Of a DNA stretch of 52,381 bases, positions 17,534 through 26,419 are shown in pieces; the stretch's first letter is position 1; every line of letters starts with the position of its first letter. The position numbers and the translations under genes were made by a program. The notes beneath the pieces are model-generated. The model saw only the letters and a list, made by a program, of their open reading frames with translations. It searched no databases and was not told the DNA's origin. The DNA is from an uncultured Clostridium sp. (GTDB lineage: Bacteria; Bacillota; Clostridia; UBA1212; UBA1255): assembly GCA_900543695.1 (NCBI GenBank), contig UQSG01000020.1, positions 1-52,381 on the forward strand, in the 5' to 3' direction.

Positions 17534-18646
17534 ATGGCAAGCGTTGTACTTAAGAACATCTACAAAAAGTATCCCGGCGGGGTTACGGCGGTAAACGACT
17601 TTAACCTCAATATTACGGACAAGGAGTTCATCGTTCTGGTCGGGCCTTCTGGATGCGGTAAATCCACTACCCTGAGAATGATTGCCGGCCTTGAGGAAAT
17701 TACATCGGGAGAGCTTTTGATTGACGGGAAGCTGGTAAACGATATCGCTCCGAAAGACAGAGATATCGCGATGGTTTTCCAGAATTATGCGCTTTATCCT
17801 CACATGACCGTTTTTGAAAACATGGCCTTCGGTCTGAAGCTGAGAAAGACGCCGAAGGGCGAAATCAAAAAGCGGGTAACAGAGGCTGCCAGAATCCTTG
17901 AAATAGAACACCTCCTGGACCGTTCCATCAAAGCGCTGTCAGGCGGTCAGCGGCAGAGAGTCGCATTGGGACGTGCCATCGTGCGCGAACCAAAAGTATT
18001 CCTCATGGACGAGCCGCTTTCCAACCTGGATGCGAAGCTCCGCGCACAGATGCGTACCGAAATCATTAAGCTGCACCAGAAGCTCCAGACTACAATTATA
18101 TACGTAACTCACGACCAGACGGAGGCGATGACGATGGGCTCCCGGATTGTCGTTATGAAAGACGGATATATCCAGCAGGTCGACAGCCCGCAGGTGCTTT
18201 ACGAGAAGCCGGTTAATATGTTCGTCGCAGGCTTCATCGGAAGCCCGCAGATGAACTTCATCGACGTCAAGGTAGAAAAGCAGGGCTCTGATCTTTATCT
18301 CAGAATGGGACGCTGGACAGTAAAGCTTCCTGAGCAGAAGGCCGAGAAGGTTCTGGCCGGAGGATATGTCGAGAAAACTGTTGTAATGGGCATCCGCCCC
18401 GAGGCCGTCCACGATGAGCAGATGTATCTCGAAGCCTATCAGGACTCCCAGATCGAATGTAAAGTAGAGGTTGTCGAGCTTCTGGGCGCGGAATCTCTCG
18501 TATATATGATGCTGGAAAATACGCTGTTTGTCGCCAGGGTAAAGCCGCGCAGCAATATTTATGTCGGCGATACGATGCGGTTCGCGCTGAATCCAAATAA
18601 AGTACACATTTTCGACAAAGAGACGGAAAATATCATCTGCAACTAA
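17534..18646 (+). CDS. Sugar-type ABC transporter ATPase (MsmK/MsmX/UgpC family)
   Basis: 370 residues, cytoplasmic. Walker A GPSGCGKST is at 37-45, the Q-loop is 'MVFQNYALYPH', the signature is LSGGQRQR, and Walker B is 'VFLMDEPLSNLDAKLR' with an H-loop 'VTHDQTEA'. The C-terminal about 130 residues form the OB-like regulatory (TOBE) domain of the CUT1/MalK group. In Firmicutes one such ATPase often powers many oligosaccharide importers (family knowledge). It stands alone here, with no permease or binding protein nearby, which fits that shared role and the glycosidases in this window. AGGAGG lies 9 nt before the ATG, and a strong terminator follows. Confidence 0.93.
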   Translation: MASVVLKNIYKKYPGGVTAVNDFNLNITDKEFIVLVGPSGCGKSTTLRMIAGLEEITSGELLIDGKLVNDIAPKDRDIAMVFQNYALYPHMTVFENMAFGLKLRKTPKGEIKKRVTEAARILEIEHLLDRSIKALSGGQRQRVALGRAIVREPKVFLMDEPLSNLDAKLRAQMRTEIIKLHQKLQTTIIYVTHDQTEAMTMGSRIVVMKDGYIQQVDSPQVLYEKPVNMFVAGFIGSPQMNFIDVKVEKQGSDLYLRMGRWTVKLPEQKAEKVLAGGYVEKTVVMGIRPEAVHDEQMYLEAYQDSQIECKVEVVELLGAESLVYMMLENTLFVARVKPRSNIYVGDTMRFALNPNKVHIFDKETENIICN

Positions 18647-18661
18647 GACGGACAGTCTGAC

Positions 18662-18693
18662 AGCTCCGGCGCCTGCAGCGCCGGAGCTTTTTT
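18662..18693 (+). terminator. Strong intrinsic terminator of the ABC ATPase gene
   Basis: A perfect 11-bp stem agctccggcgc/gcgccggagct with a ctgca loop, followed by six T's. Confidence 0.95.
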
Positions 18694-18697
18694 ATAA

Positions 18698-19318
18698 TCA
18701 GTCGAAAAGGACGCTCCAATCCGGATCGGCATATGCGTCGAAGCACATCTCAACTTGTTCTTCATTTGTTTTTTCCCCGGCCAGCGGCGGGAGCGCTCCG
18801 CGCGAAAAATAACCGCTGGCGATCGTCTCAGGATTTTTCCGGAAGGAACCGCCATGCGCAGTGCATAATACGAAAATTTTACAGATTTTATAAGCGGAAA
18901 CAGGAAAATTATGCTTGTCCCTGTCCTGAACCGCGATCATTCGCTCCGCCGTTACATGGAGCCCCGCTTCTTCCCAAACTTCCTTAACGACATTCTCTTT
19001 AACGGACAGACCGGCGTCAACCCATCCGCCCGGCAGCGCCCACAGCCCGCTGCTTTCCTGTACCAGAAGGATTTTCCCGTCCCGGAAAACAGCGGCGCGG
19101 CTGTCCAGCTTTGGCGTCTGATAGCCTGTTTCTCCGCAAAATAAGTCGATCACCTGTTCTTTCGGAATTTGTGCCTGGCGGCTGACGATTTCTGCGGAAA
19201 TCTCACGGATTCTCCGAAACCGCTCCAGATCATACGGATCTCTTGAGTAATAAAGCCCTGCCTGCGCAAGGCTCTGCAGCTCTACCGCCCAATTCAGCCA
19301 TACATTTGGAGTTTCCAA
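18698..19318 (-). CDS. NUDIX hydrolase with N-terminal helical domain
   Basis: 206 residues starting at a TTG (19318); GGAGG lies 12 nt upstream and no in-frame ATG fits better. Residues 1-65 form the helical NUDIX_N domain (ADP-ribose/ADP-sugar type family). Residues about 70-190 form the NUDIX fold, with 'LWALPGGWVDAGLSVKENVVKEVWEEAGL'-like spacing. Against the consensus G-x5-E-x7-R-E-U-x-E-E-x-G-U the first Glu is Leu and the Arg is Lys, while the metal-binding E-E pair is kept. It should cleave a nucleoside-diphosphate-linked substrate; the substrate is unknown. Monocistronic. Confidence 0.85.
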   Translation of the reverse strand: METPNVWLNWAVELQSLAQAGLYYSRDPYDLERFRRIREISAEIVSRQAQIPKEQVIDLFCGETGYQTPKLDSRAAVFRDGKILLVQESSGLWALPGGWVDAGLSVKENVVKEVWEEAGLHVTAERMIAVQDRDKHNFPVSAYKICKIFVLCTAHGGSFRKNPETIASGYFSRGALPPLAGEKTNEEQVEMCFDAYADPDWSVLFD

Positions 19319-19415
19319 TTTTTCACGACACCTCCTGCCTCTTTGCTTTTCAGTTTAATCTCTATTCCTTACCCTGTCAAACGCGCCGTGCGAACGTGAT
19401 ATTTTTAACTTTTGA

Positions 19416-19444
19416 TTGCAGAAATTTTTCTCTTATGTTATAAT
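19416..19444 (+). promoter_or_regulatory. Promoter upstream of the 199-residue unknown gene
   Basis: TTGCAG (19416-19421), 17-nt spacer, TATAAT (19439-19444). Confidence 0.55.
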
Positions 19445-19486
19445 TTCCGTACTGAAAAAACAAAACAGCTATGGGAAGTGATCTGG

Positions 19487-20086
19487 ATGGAGCTTTCTGC
19501 GGAAATAAAAAAGCATCTGCAGGCTTTGCAGGAGCTTGGTATTACCGAAATCAGCAGAGAAATAGAGACATTGGCAGAGCGAAGCCTCTTCCTGCCTTCT
19601 GCGGAGGCAGCAGAGGCATGGGCCGTCACCACTACCGTTCTGTCTTACACGGGAATGGGAGAATTTGATTCCGCAATGCGGCGCTGGTCCCCCTCCTCCT
19701 TCTCCGTATACAGCTTCGATCCGGAAGCGCTTGATCCCCGCAGAATGTATACCTTTTTCCTGCAGGGACTCTCTGCGATCAGCCGCAGCGAATTTTCGAT
19801 TACGGAAGCAGCGGAATATGATGCCGACGGCGAGGAAGCCCACATGATCCGGTTTCAAAAAAACGGCAGGCCATATGAATACGTCGCGCAAAGCGGAGGA
19901 GACTGGTTCGATCTGCGCATTCTCAATTTCATTAATTCCATACAGGAGAAGGAAAACTGCCGGCACAGATTTTTCTTTCTGGTCAGCGGCTGCCAGATGA
20001 TCGTAGTCTTTTATAATACGCCCGAATGGGCAGAGGCCTTTACTGCGAAGCTGGGATACCCGCTGTATTCCGCCGTCGACTTTTAA
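19487..20086 (+). CDS. Conserved-looking cytoplasmic protein, function unknown
   Basis: 199 residues beginning 'MELSAEIKKHLQALQELG'. The ATG at 19487 is preferred to an earlier in-frame ATG because the -10 element lies upstream and a GGAAG site precedes it; a GTG three codons earlier is also possible. The composition is that of a soluble alpha/beta protein, with no signal peptide, membrane segment or recognisable catalytic motif. The last third is aromatic-rich ('RFFFLVSGCQMIVVFYNTPEW'). It lies directly before the HPF gene, which has its own promoter. I do not recognise the family. Confidence 0.7.
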   Translation: MELSAEIKKHLQALQELGITEISREIETLAERSLFLPSAEAAEAWAVTTTVLSYTGMGEFDSAMRRWSPSSFSVYSFDPEALDPRRMYTFFLQGLSAISRSEFSITEAAEYDADGEEAHMIRFQKNGRPYEYVAQSGGDWFDLRILNFINSIQEKENCRHRFFFLVSGCQMIVVFYNTPEWAEAFTAKLGYPLYSAVDF

Positions 20087-20096
20087 GAAAACAGAT

Positions 20097-20124
20097 TTGA
20101 AATTCATACACCGCGTGGTATAAT
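20097..20124 (+). promoter_or_regulatory. Promoter of hpf
   Basis: TTGAAA (20097-20102), 16-nt spacer, extended -10 TGGTATAAT (TATAAT 20119-20124), starting just after the upstream stop codon. Confidence 0.8.
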
Positions 20125-20153
20125 TAAGATACAAAACGAAAGGAGGAATCGTT

Positions 20154-20696
20154 ATGTTGGTTCAATTCAACACAAAAAATTCCAACGTAGACGGAAACAC
20201 CTTGAGCATTATGGAAAGTAAGGCTGCGAGGAGATTTTCGAGATATTTTGCGCACGAGGCGGAAGACGCGACCGTGCTGAGTATTAAAATATCCGACAAA
20301 AAGTTTCGTTTTAAAGTAGAACTTACATTGCCATATTATGGTTTTATTTTAAGAACAGAGACATACGACGATATCAGCCCTGTGGCCGCGCTTGACAAAA
20401 GCATGGACGCCATGGAAAGCAGAATGTCGAAATCCAAAACGAAAATCCAGAAAAGTAAGCACCGCACGATCGTAACCGCGCCGCCGCCGATCCCTGAGGA
20501 GGAGGAAGAGCCGGATGTCTATTCCGTAGTCAGAATCAAGACCTACGAAATGAAGCCGATGTCAGTACAGGATGCCATTCTCAATATGAATATGCTGGGG
20601 CATACATTTTACATGTTCAAAAATGAAGAGACCGATAAGATTTCTACCGTCTACCGCCGTGCCGAGGACGATTACGGAATGATAGAGCCCCTGTGA
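20154..20696 (+). CDS. hpf: Long-form ribosome hibernation promoting factor
   Basis: 180 residues with AGGAGG before the ATG. Residues about 1-105 form the HPF/YfiA ribosome-binding domain. A Pro/Glu-rich linker (about 108-120, 'PPPIPEEEEEP') follows. The C-terminal dimerisation domain reads 'VVRIKTYEMKPMSVQDAILNMNMLGHTFYMF', near-diagnostic of long HPF. It dimerises 70S ribosomes to 100S in stationary phase or stress. The N-terminal domain looks diverged from the usual 'MNIxIxGRNIEVT' opening. It has its own promoter and a terminator shared with icd. Confidence 0.92.
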   Translation: MLVQFNTKNSNVDGNTLSIMESKAARRFSRYFAHEAEDATVLSIKISDKKFRFKVELTLPYYGFILRTETYDDISPVAALDKSMDAMESRMSKSKTKIQKSKHRTIVTAPPPIPEEEEEPDVYSVVRIKTYEMKPMSVQDAILNMNMLGHTFYMFKNEETDKISTVYRRAEDDYGMIEPL

Positions 20697-20734
20697 GGAA
20701 AACGTCGTTTTATAAGCTCCCTCTGCTGCACAGC

Positions 20735-20774
20735 AAAAAAGCCTCTTGCGGAAAAGGCCGCAGGAGGCTTTTCT
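20735..20774. terminator. Bidirectional terminator between hpf and icd
   Basis: An 11-bp stem gcctcttgcgg/ccgcaggaggc (one G-U pair) with an aaaagg loop, six A's on the left and four T's on the right. Confidence 0.9.
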
Positions 20775-20788
20775 CCGTTCGTTTTCGA

Positions 20789-21997
20789 TTAGCAGGAAAG
20801 AGCTGCGGCCGTTTCCCGCAAAAATTCCTCAAGATCCAGTACGTGTACAGAAGAAAGCGATGACAGCTGTGCAAGGTCCCCCGTCATTTTTCCGGATGCA
20901 ATCGTAGAAAGCACGGCCTCCTCGACACGGCGCGCAAAGTCTGAAAGCGCCGGAAGCGCGTCGAGCTCTCCTCGCTTTGCAAGCGCGCCCGTCCAGGCAA
21001 AAATTGTTGCAACAGGATTCGTGGAGGTTTTTTCGCCTTTCAGATATTTATGATAATGACGCGGAATCGTACCGTGCGCGGCTTCATATTCATAGTAACC
21101 GTGCGGAGATACGAGAACGGAGGTCATCATCGCAAGACTCCCGAAGGCCGTCGCGAGCATGTCAGAGAAAACATCTCCGTCGTAATTCTTGCATGCCCAG
21201 ATAAATCCGCCCCTGGATTTCATCACACGCGCAATCGCATCATCCACAAGCGTATAAAAATAGGTGATTCCCGCCGCGGCAAACTTCTGCTGATATTCTT
21301 TTTCATACAGCTCTGCGAAAATATCCTTAAAATGATGGTCGTATTGCTTTGAAATTGTATCCTTCGCAGAAAACCAGAGATCCAGCTTCTCGGAGAGCGC
21401 ATATTCAAAGCAGGTGCGCGCGAAGCTTTCAATCGAGGAATCCAGATTGTGCATCCCCATAACGACGCCTCCGGAAGAAGTAAACTCCTTGACCGGCAGA
21501 ATCCTCTGCGTCCCGTCGGGAGCCGTTATGACCAGCTCCGCTTTGCTGCCTTTTTCCACTACCGCATCCGCAGCGGCGTATATGTCGCCGTAAGCATGAC
21601 GGGCTATCACAATGGGCGCCTCCCAGGAAGGAACAAGCGGCGAAATTCCTTTTACGAGAATCGGCGCTCTGAATACAGTGCCATCCAAAATGGAGCGGAT
21701 CGTAGCATTTGGGCTTTTCCACATTTTTTTCAGATGAAATTCCTCTACACGCGCGGCGTTTGGAGTAATTGTCGCGCATTTTACGGCAACGCCATACTTT
21801 TTCGTTGCGTTTGCTGCGTCCACGGTGACCTGATCCTCCGTAGCGTCTCTGTTTTCCAGTCCAAGATCATAATATTCTGTCTTTAAGTCCACAAAAGGGG
21901 TAATCAGAATTTCCTTGATTTTCTGCCACACAATCCGCGTCATCTCGTCGCCGTCCATTTCGACCAGCGGCGTTGTCATCTTGATCTTTTCGTTCAC
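20789..21997 (-). CDS. icd: NADP-dependent isocitrate dehydrogenase (eukaryote-like type)
   Basis: 402 residues. It converts isocitrate to 2-oxoglutarate, CO2 and NADPH. The start is GTG at 21997, with AAGGAGG 10 nt upstream, overlapping the upstream stop by 4 nt (GTGA), so translation is coupled. 'VEMDGDEMTRIVW', 'TITPNAARVEEF', 'KSPNATIRSILDGTVFR' and 'YEAAHGTIPRHY' are hallmarks of the homodimeric IDH1-like class. It is the last of four genes in an operon with a UDP-sugar pyrophosphorylase, a GH-like surface protein and an acyl-CoA ligase, an unexpected set of companions. Confidence 0.95.
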   Translation of the reverse strand: MNEKIKMTTPLVEMDGDEMTRIVWQKIKEILITPFVDLKTEYYDLGLENRDATEDQVTVDAANATKKYGVAVKCATITPNAARVEEFHLKKMWKSPNATIRSILDGTVFRAPILVKGISPLVPSWEAPIVIARHAYGDIYAAADAVVEKGSKAELVITAPDGTQRILPVKEFTSSGGVVMGMHNLDSSIESFARTCFEYALSEKLDLWFSAKDTISKQYDHHFKDIFAELYEKEYQQKFAAAGITYFYTLVDDAIARVMKSRGGFIWACKNYDGDVFSDMLATAFGSLAMMTSVLVSPHGYYEYEAAHGTIPRHYHKYLKGEKTSTNPVATIFAWTGALAKRGELDALPALSDFARRVEEAVLSTIASGKMTGDLAQLSSLSSVHVLDLEEFLRETAAALSC

Positions 21998-23259
21998 TGT
22001 AAAAGTTCCTCCTTATGGATATTGAGATACATTTCCCGTGCGGTTTCCGCACTGTCTATGCCGGTCAGATTCTTAACGGGCGCAAATTCCTCTGTCCGCT
22101 CGATTCTGAGAACCGCCAGGCCGTTCAGCCGCGGAAACGCATCGAAGAGGAACAGCTCGAATTTATATCCGTCCGGAAGGACGGACGGCTTTCCCGTTTG
22201 GAAATCGATATACTCCAGCTTTTTGACCGCGGCATGATACGGCAGGCTTGTATCCGCAAGCTGCTCCGCGGTATCCAGATCGAAAATATAATTGGAGACA
22301 TTCGTGTCCCCGAAAACCCAGACACCCCGCTCGTCTTTCTGCTCCGCAAGCGCCCTGGGAATTTCGGTGTATTCAATCACGCACGGCGCGCCGCCGCGTT
22401 TGCAGAATACGCCGGCTTTTTCGTCCGCAGTCCGTTTCAGGAAGGATTTTGCGGCCGCCTTTTCGCCGGATTCCTCAAAAAATCCCAGAAACAGCGGATC
22501 CGCCATTCTCACGAGACAGTTGTCGACGTTACAGATAAAAATACGGGCAACGCCGCGCCGGCGCATATCTTCAGCGGCGCCGGACTGCTGAAGAGACACA
22601 AACAGACCGCCGTTTCCGTTCGGACTTTTTAGTACAGTATATTTGTTCTCTAAAAGCAGCCTGCCTTCCCGGTCCATTGCGGGAATCATCATCTGCGGAA
22701 AGAAGTAAATATTTTCCCTTCCGTAGCCGAAATAATCATGCGCGGCGAAAAACGCAGCCGTTTCCTCATGATTGCTCCGGCTCGTCATAATATACCACGG
22801 TACGGGACGCCCGGCCTCTGCGGAAATTTTTTTCAGGCCGCAGCACTGAATTTCGAAAAGCGACTTGTGGGAGGGCAATCCGATATCGTACGTTCCCTTC
22901 GGTCCCGTGTGCCCAAGGCGCGTTCCCTGACCGCCAGCCATCGTCAGCGCCGCCATTCGGCCGGCGGCAAGCTCATTGAGGCCGATACGGTACAGCCGCT
23001 CCCGCTCCGAGGCGGGCATGGATACCGCATCCTTGCCGCTGATCGGCTCGATCCGCCCGGCGGCAGAAGCGTCAGACGGCTTCCCGGTGGCTTGTTGATA
23101 TAAACGCTCCATTAACGGAAAATCAATGGCTTCGATATCGCAAAGAAGCGCAGATTTTTCCGCTTCATTCAATTCCTCATAAAAAGCAAGCAGGCCGTCC
23201 TGACCGATGCGTTTCAGCTTTTCCTGCAGCGCTTCCTTTTTCTCCTCAGTCGAGAACAT
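21994..23259 (-). CDS. UAP1-type UDP-N-acetylhexosamine/UDP-sugar pyrophosphorylase
   Basis: 421 residues. The nucleotidyl-transfer motif 'MAGGQGTRLG' is at 107-116, followed by 'KGTYDIGLPSHKSLFEIQ' and 'VLKSPNGNGG'; these place it in the eukaryote-like UDPGP family and not the GlmU type. It probably couples UTP with GlcNAc-1-P or a related sugar-1-phosphate; the exact sugar cannot be read off. The ATG at 23259 lies inside the end of the upstream gene (14-nt overlap) with GGAGG in that coding sequence. It overlaps icd downstream by 4 nt. Confidence 0.88.
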   Translation of the reverse strand: MFSTEEKKEALQEKLKRIGQDGLLAFYEELNEAEKSALLCDIEAIDFPLMERLYQQATGKPSDASAAGRIEPISGKDAVSMPASERERLYRIGLNELAAGRMAALTMAGGQGTRLGHTGPKGTYDIGLPSHKSLFEIQCCGLKKISAEAGRPVPWYIMTSRSNHEETAAFFAAHDYFGYGRENIYFFPQMMIPAMDREGRLLLENKYTVLKSPNGNGGLFVSLQQSGAAEDMRRRGVARIFICNVDNCLVRMADPLFLGFFEESGEKAAAKSFLKRTADEKAGVFCKRGGAPCVIEYTEIPRALAEQKDERGVWVFGDTNVSNYIFDLDTAEQLADTSLPYHAAVKKLEYIDFQTGKPSVLPDGYKFELFLFDAFPRLNGLAVLRIERTEEFAPVKNLTGIDSAETAREMYLNIHKEELLQ

Positions 23260-26200
23260 CAAACGAGACGCCTCCTTTACTGGCGGCGCCGGTTAAATCG
23301 CCAAAATATTTATGCGCTACGTTCTCCACCTGGGAGGTACACTGTAAAGCATCAAGCTTCATGCTGCCCGGATCGTCGCAGATAAATGTCATTCTGATTT
23401 CTACATCTTCCAAGGCAAGCTGGTTGGAAAGGACGTAGCGGTACGGCGTCAGCTGCGAGCCAACCTCGTAAACGGCCGTCGCATCCTCCAGCAGATATCC
23501 CGCATGATATACTTCGATTTTAACAGAAGCGGTTCCTCCCGAATAAGACGCGAGGAACGTCAGCTCCGCCTGATCTCCATACTGAAAGCCTGTAATCGCA
23601 GCGGAAACATATCCGTTCTCCGTTTTTGTCATCTCCACGTTTTCTACGGTGACCTGGGAATGGAATGGAACCAGATATACGGAGCCTTCCCACGTGCCGT
23701 CCTGTTTTACCGATTTCAAAAGCCCATTTTTGTCTGCATCGCCAAGCTGAACGATGTTGTAAGAAGCCTCTCCTCTCCGGACCGGCTCCGAAGCCCCTGT
23801 GCCGCCGGTTGCCGAGCTTCTGGGCTGATTGTCCTGCTGCAGCTGATCGATTGCGCCTTCCTCCGCTTCTTTTACCATGCTGTACATCATGTCCTTTGTA
23901 TCGTACGGCACAATAATATGCGTAAATTTAACGCCATGGTCGAACAGGTATTTCAGCTGGGTATAGGCGTCCTTCCAGCCGGAGGCAAGAGAGGAATATT
24001 CTCCCAGCGTAATATTATTATGTCCCGCTCCATACGCAAGCTCAATAAAATTGTTCAAGTCGCTGCAGAAATAGCCGTACCGCGTTCCGCCGTAGGCCGT
24101 ACCGCAGATAGAGACCACATCTGTGGGCGAAATCCGCGTATCGGCCTCGCCCAGGAAGCCGCTGACCGCGTCTCCCTCCGGAATCTGATGGGCGTTAATC
24201 GCCTCCGGCGGAAATCCCGCAAGCAGCGCTTCGCGGTATGCCTCCAGGATCCGTTTATTTACAATATTTCTGGTATAAAGACTCCACTGGGTAAAATAAT
24301 CGCTCTGGCCGTATACGTCCCATTCTCCTCTGCTTTCCTGTACGTTCGCACTCTCCGGATCATACCGCGGCGCGTCGATTTCCTCTTCCGAAGCAAAATC
24401 AGTGCCAAATCGCTTGTTAATATTTTCAACGCTTCCATAGAGGCCGAGCAGATACTTGCGGAAGCCCTCTATCATGTTCGGGTGGTAATCTCCAATCGAG
24501 CCGGCGACATTGATTTCCTGCTCATGCACCGGCGAGACATCCACCAGGCGCTCCGGCTCGCCACTGCTCCCGCGGAATTCCGCCGCGAGCTGCTGAAGCA
24601 TCGTGCGGAGCGGATAAATGCGAAGCTTCGCCAGATCCAGGATTCCGTCTGCATACGTTCCGATCAGGAACGAGCTGTCGAGCTCCTGGTAAACGCCTCC
24701 CGCGTTATCCCTTCCGATCGAGGCGTACGCCGGATACCCTGTTTCCGCATCGACCACAGCAACCAAATTCTGCATGGCCTGTATGGCGTTCCAGCGATGG
24801 GTGAAGCATGGCTCCCATACATTGTACTGCGAATGGTAGCTCGCCTTCTGCGCTTCGCTCAGGACGTATTCCCAGTCCTCATACACCGCATTTTCCAGAT
24901 ATTCCAGAAGCGCCTCCGTTTCCTCCGTTGCAAGCTCGTTCAGACTGTTTATGACGCCGTTTGCAAGGTCCGTCCGGATATGGTTAAACGCCGCGTAATC
25001 CACGTATCCCTCCGGATTGTCTTCCGCATAGGTAGAATAAAAGCGATTCTCTTTATATCCTACGTTCAGCAGGCTTCCCTCCAGATTGTCTGAGGCGCCG
25101 CTTCCATAAATTCTTACGTTGGAGAACGTATCCTCATCCAGAGACGCTACAAGTTCTCCGGAAAATGCAGAAGCATATACGCCGGTTGCGTTATCCGGCA
25201 GCCGAATTTCCGATTTTGTCCAGGAAGAATCGCCGCAGTCCAGATAGTAAACCGCTTTGCTTTCTTTAAAGGTGATAATCAGCTTCTGCACGTCGTCTCC
25301 CTCTTCGGAGGAGGCAGACAGCGTGATGCGCTGCGCTTCTATACTGTTGTCAAATGCGCCGTCAATGGATTTCACAAACGAGCCATCGTCAAGATCGTAC
25401 AGCTCATACTTTGATCCGTCCCCGCCGGAGAGCTTAGAGGCGACAAAAAGATAATCCTTGTCGCTTCCGGGAAGAAATTTTCCGATTTCAATCGTAAACG
25501 GCGCCTCAACCCCCTGCGGTGTAAAAGAATATCGGAGCGATCCGGCCGTATCGAAGACCTTAATAGTTTTTGCCGCATTTTTGGAGGCATCGTAAGCCGC
25601 GGCAGCAATCAGCGCCTGCCCGGAAGACGCATGTCCCGCTTTTACCAGCACGCCGCCTTTTACCTCCGGAGGAAACGCCAGAAACTGCGAAATGCACGCC
25701 TGACTGCTGTTAAACACGCGGATCAGCGTATAATTCGCGCCGTCCTCTCCCTGGCCTGCCACAATCATAGGCGCCGGGCTCACCTTTTCATAGCCGGTGT
25801 CGTAATCCGCAAGCTGCAGGCCGTAAATCTCCGTCTGCACGCCGAGGTTCAGATTCGGCTCCGTATAATAAACCGAATTCGTAGTACCGTTTGAAATAAA
25901 ATTCGGAAGCGTAATAAATGCGTTTATGATATCCGCTTCCTCTGCGCCTTTGAGCCGCAGCGCCAGCGCCTCCAGCGTATAAATGTCCGAGAATGTGTCG
26001 GCAAAGTCCGCTTCATAGGAAAACACCGCTAGTTTGTCATCATATACGACGTAGTGCGCGTCCATGGCGGCCGCCAGCTCCTCCGGCGTCTTGGTGCCGA
26101 ACTGTTCCGTCGTAATCTGTAAAACACCGTTTTCGGAAACGCAGGGGGCCGTTTCCGCATTCCGATATTCGCCGTTTTCATAGTAAATCAGCGCCCCGTC

Positions 26201-26416
26201 ATAGTAAGCGCAGCCGCCCTTCTCATTAAACAGAGCCCGGATCGCGTTTTCCGGAAGGAACTGCGTATAATCCGGCAGCGGCTGCTCCTGATAGATTCCA
26301 GTTAAAGGTTCTGTCTTATCCCGCGTAAGATAAAGAGCCGTGCAAACTCCTGCCACACAAATCACCCCCACGATGATCGCAATTAAAATTGTCTGCTTGT
26401 GAATTTTCCAATTCAT
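23246..26416 (-). CDS. Large membrane-anchored extracellular protein with GH-A/GH42-like region
   Basis: 1056 residues. An N-terminal uncleaved signal anchor (about 8-30) is followed by a long Asp/Tyr/Gly-rich extracellular part. Residues about 200-480 look like beta-propeller or sandwich repeats. The segment 'FRKYLLGLYGSVENINKRFG' followed by an 'EEEIDAPRYDP' stretch resembles the F-x-x-W/Y-L-x-x-x-Y-G-x-x-x-x-x-N-x-x-x-G-T pattern of GH42-type barrels. 'SPVHEQEINVAG' and 'ITLGEYSS' are candidate acid/base and nucleophile sites. The C-terminus is beta-rich, like a binding domain. A glycosidase-like role is inference; catalysis is unproven. It starts 3 nt after the acyl-CoA ligase stop and overlaps the next gene. 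Confidence 0.65.
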   Translation of the reverse strand: MNWKIHKQTILIAIIVGVICVAGVCTALYLTRDKTEPLTGIYQEQPLPDYTQFLPENAIRALFNEKGGCAYYDGALIYYENGEYRNAETAPCVSENGVLQITTEQFGTKTPEELAAAMDAHYVVYDDKLAVFSYEADFADTFSDIYTLEALALRLKGAEEADIINAFITLPNFISNGTTNSVYYTEPNLNLGVQTEIYGLQLADYDTGYEKVSPAPMIVAGQGEDGANYTLIRVFNSSQACISQFLAFPPEVKGGVLVKAGHASSGQALIAAAAYDASKNAAKTIKVFDTAGSLRYSFTPQGVEAPFTIEIGKFLPGSDKDYLFVASKLSGGDGSKYELYDLDDGSFVKSIDGAFDNSIEAQRITLSASSEEGDDVQKLIITFKESKAVYYLDCGDSSWTKSEIRLPDNATGVYASAFSGELVASLDEDTFSNVRIYGSGASDNLEGSLLNVGYKENRFYSTYAEDNPEGYVDYAAFNHIRTDLANGVINSLNELATEETEALLEYLENAVYEDWEYVLSEAQKASYHSQYNVWEPCFTHRWNAIQAMQNLVAVVDAETGYPAYASIGRDNAGGVYQELDSSFLIGTYADGILDLAKLRIYPLRTMLQQLAAEFRGSSGEPERLVDVSPVHEQEINVAGSIGDYHPNMIEGFRKYLLGLYGSVENINKRFGTDFASEEEIDAPRYDPESANVQESRGEWDVYGQSDYFTQWSLYTRNIVNKRILEAYREALLAGFPPEAINAHQIPEGDAVSGFLGEADTRISPTDVVSICGTAYGGTRYGYFCSDLNNFIELAYGAGHNNITLGEYSSLASGWKDAYTQLKYLFDHGVKFTHIIVPYDTKDMMYSMVKEAEEGAIDQLQQDNQPRSSATGGTGASEPVRRGEASYNIVQLGDADKNGLLKSVKQDGTWEGSVYLVPFHSQVTVENVEMTKTENGYVSAAITGFQYGDQAELTFLASYSGGTASVKIEVYHAGYLLEDATAVYEVGSQLTPYRYVLSNQLALEDVEIRMTFICDDPGSMKLDALQCTSQVENVAHKYFGDLTGAASKGGVSFDVLD

Positions 26417-26419
26417 GAG

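Noticed and set aside
23504..25093. Long plus-strand open frame (about 530 codons)
   Set aside because: It is a shadow of the 1056-residue minus-strand gene: Arg/His/Ile-rich, with no ribosome site.
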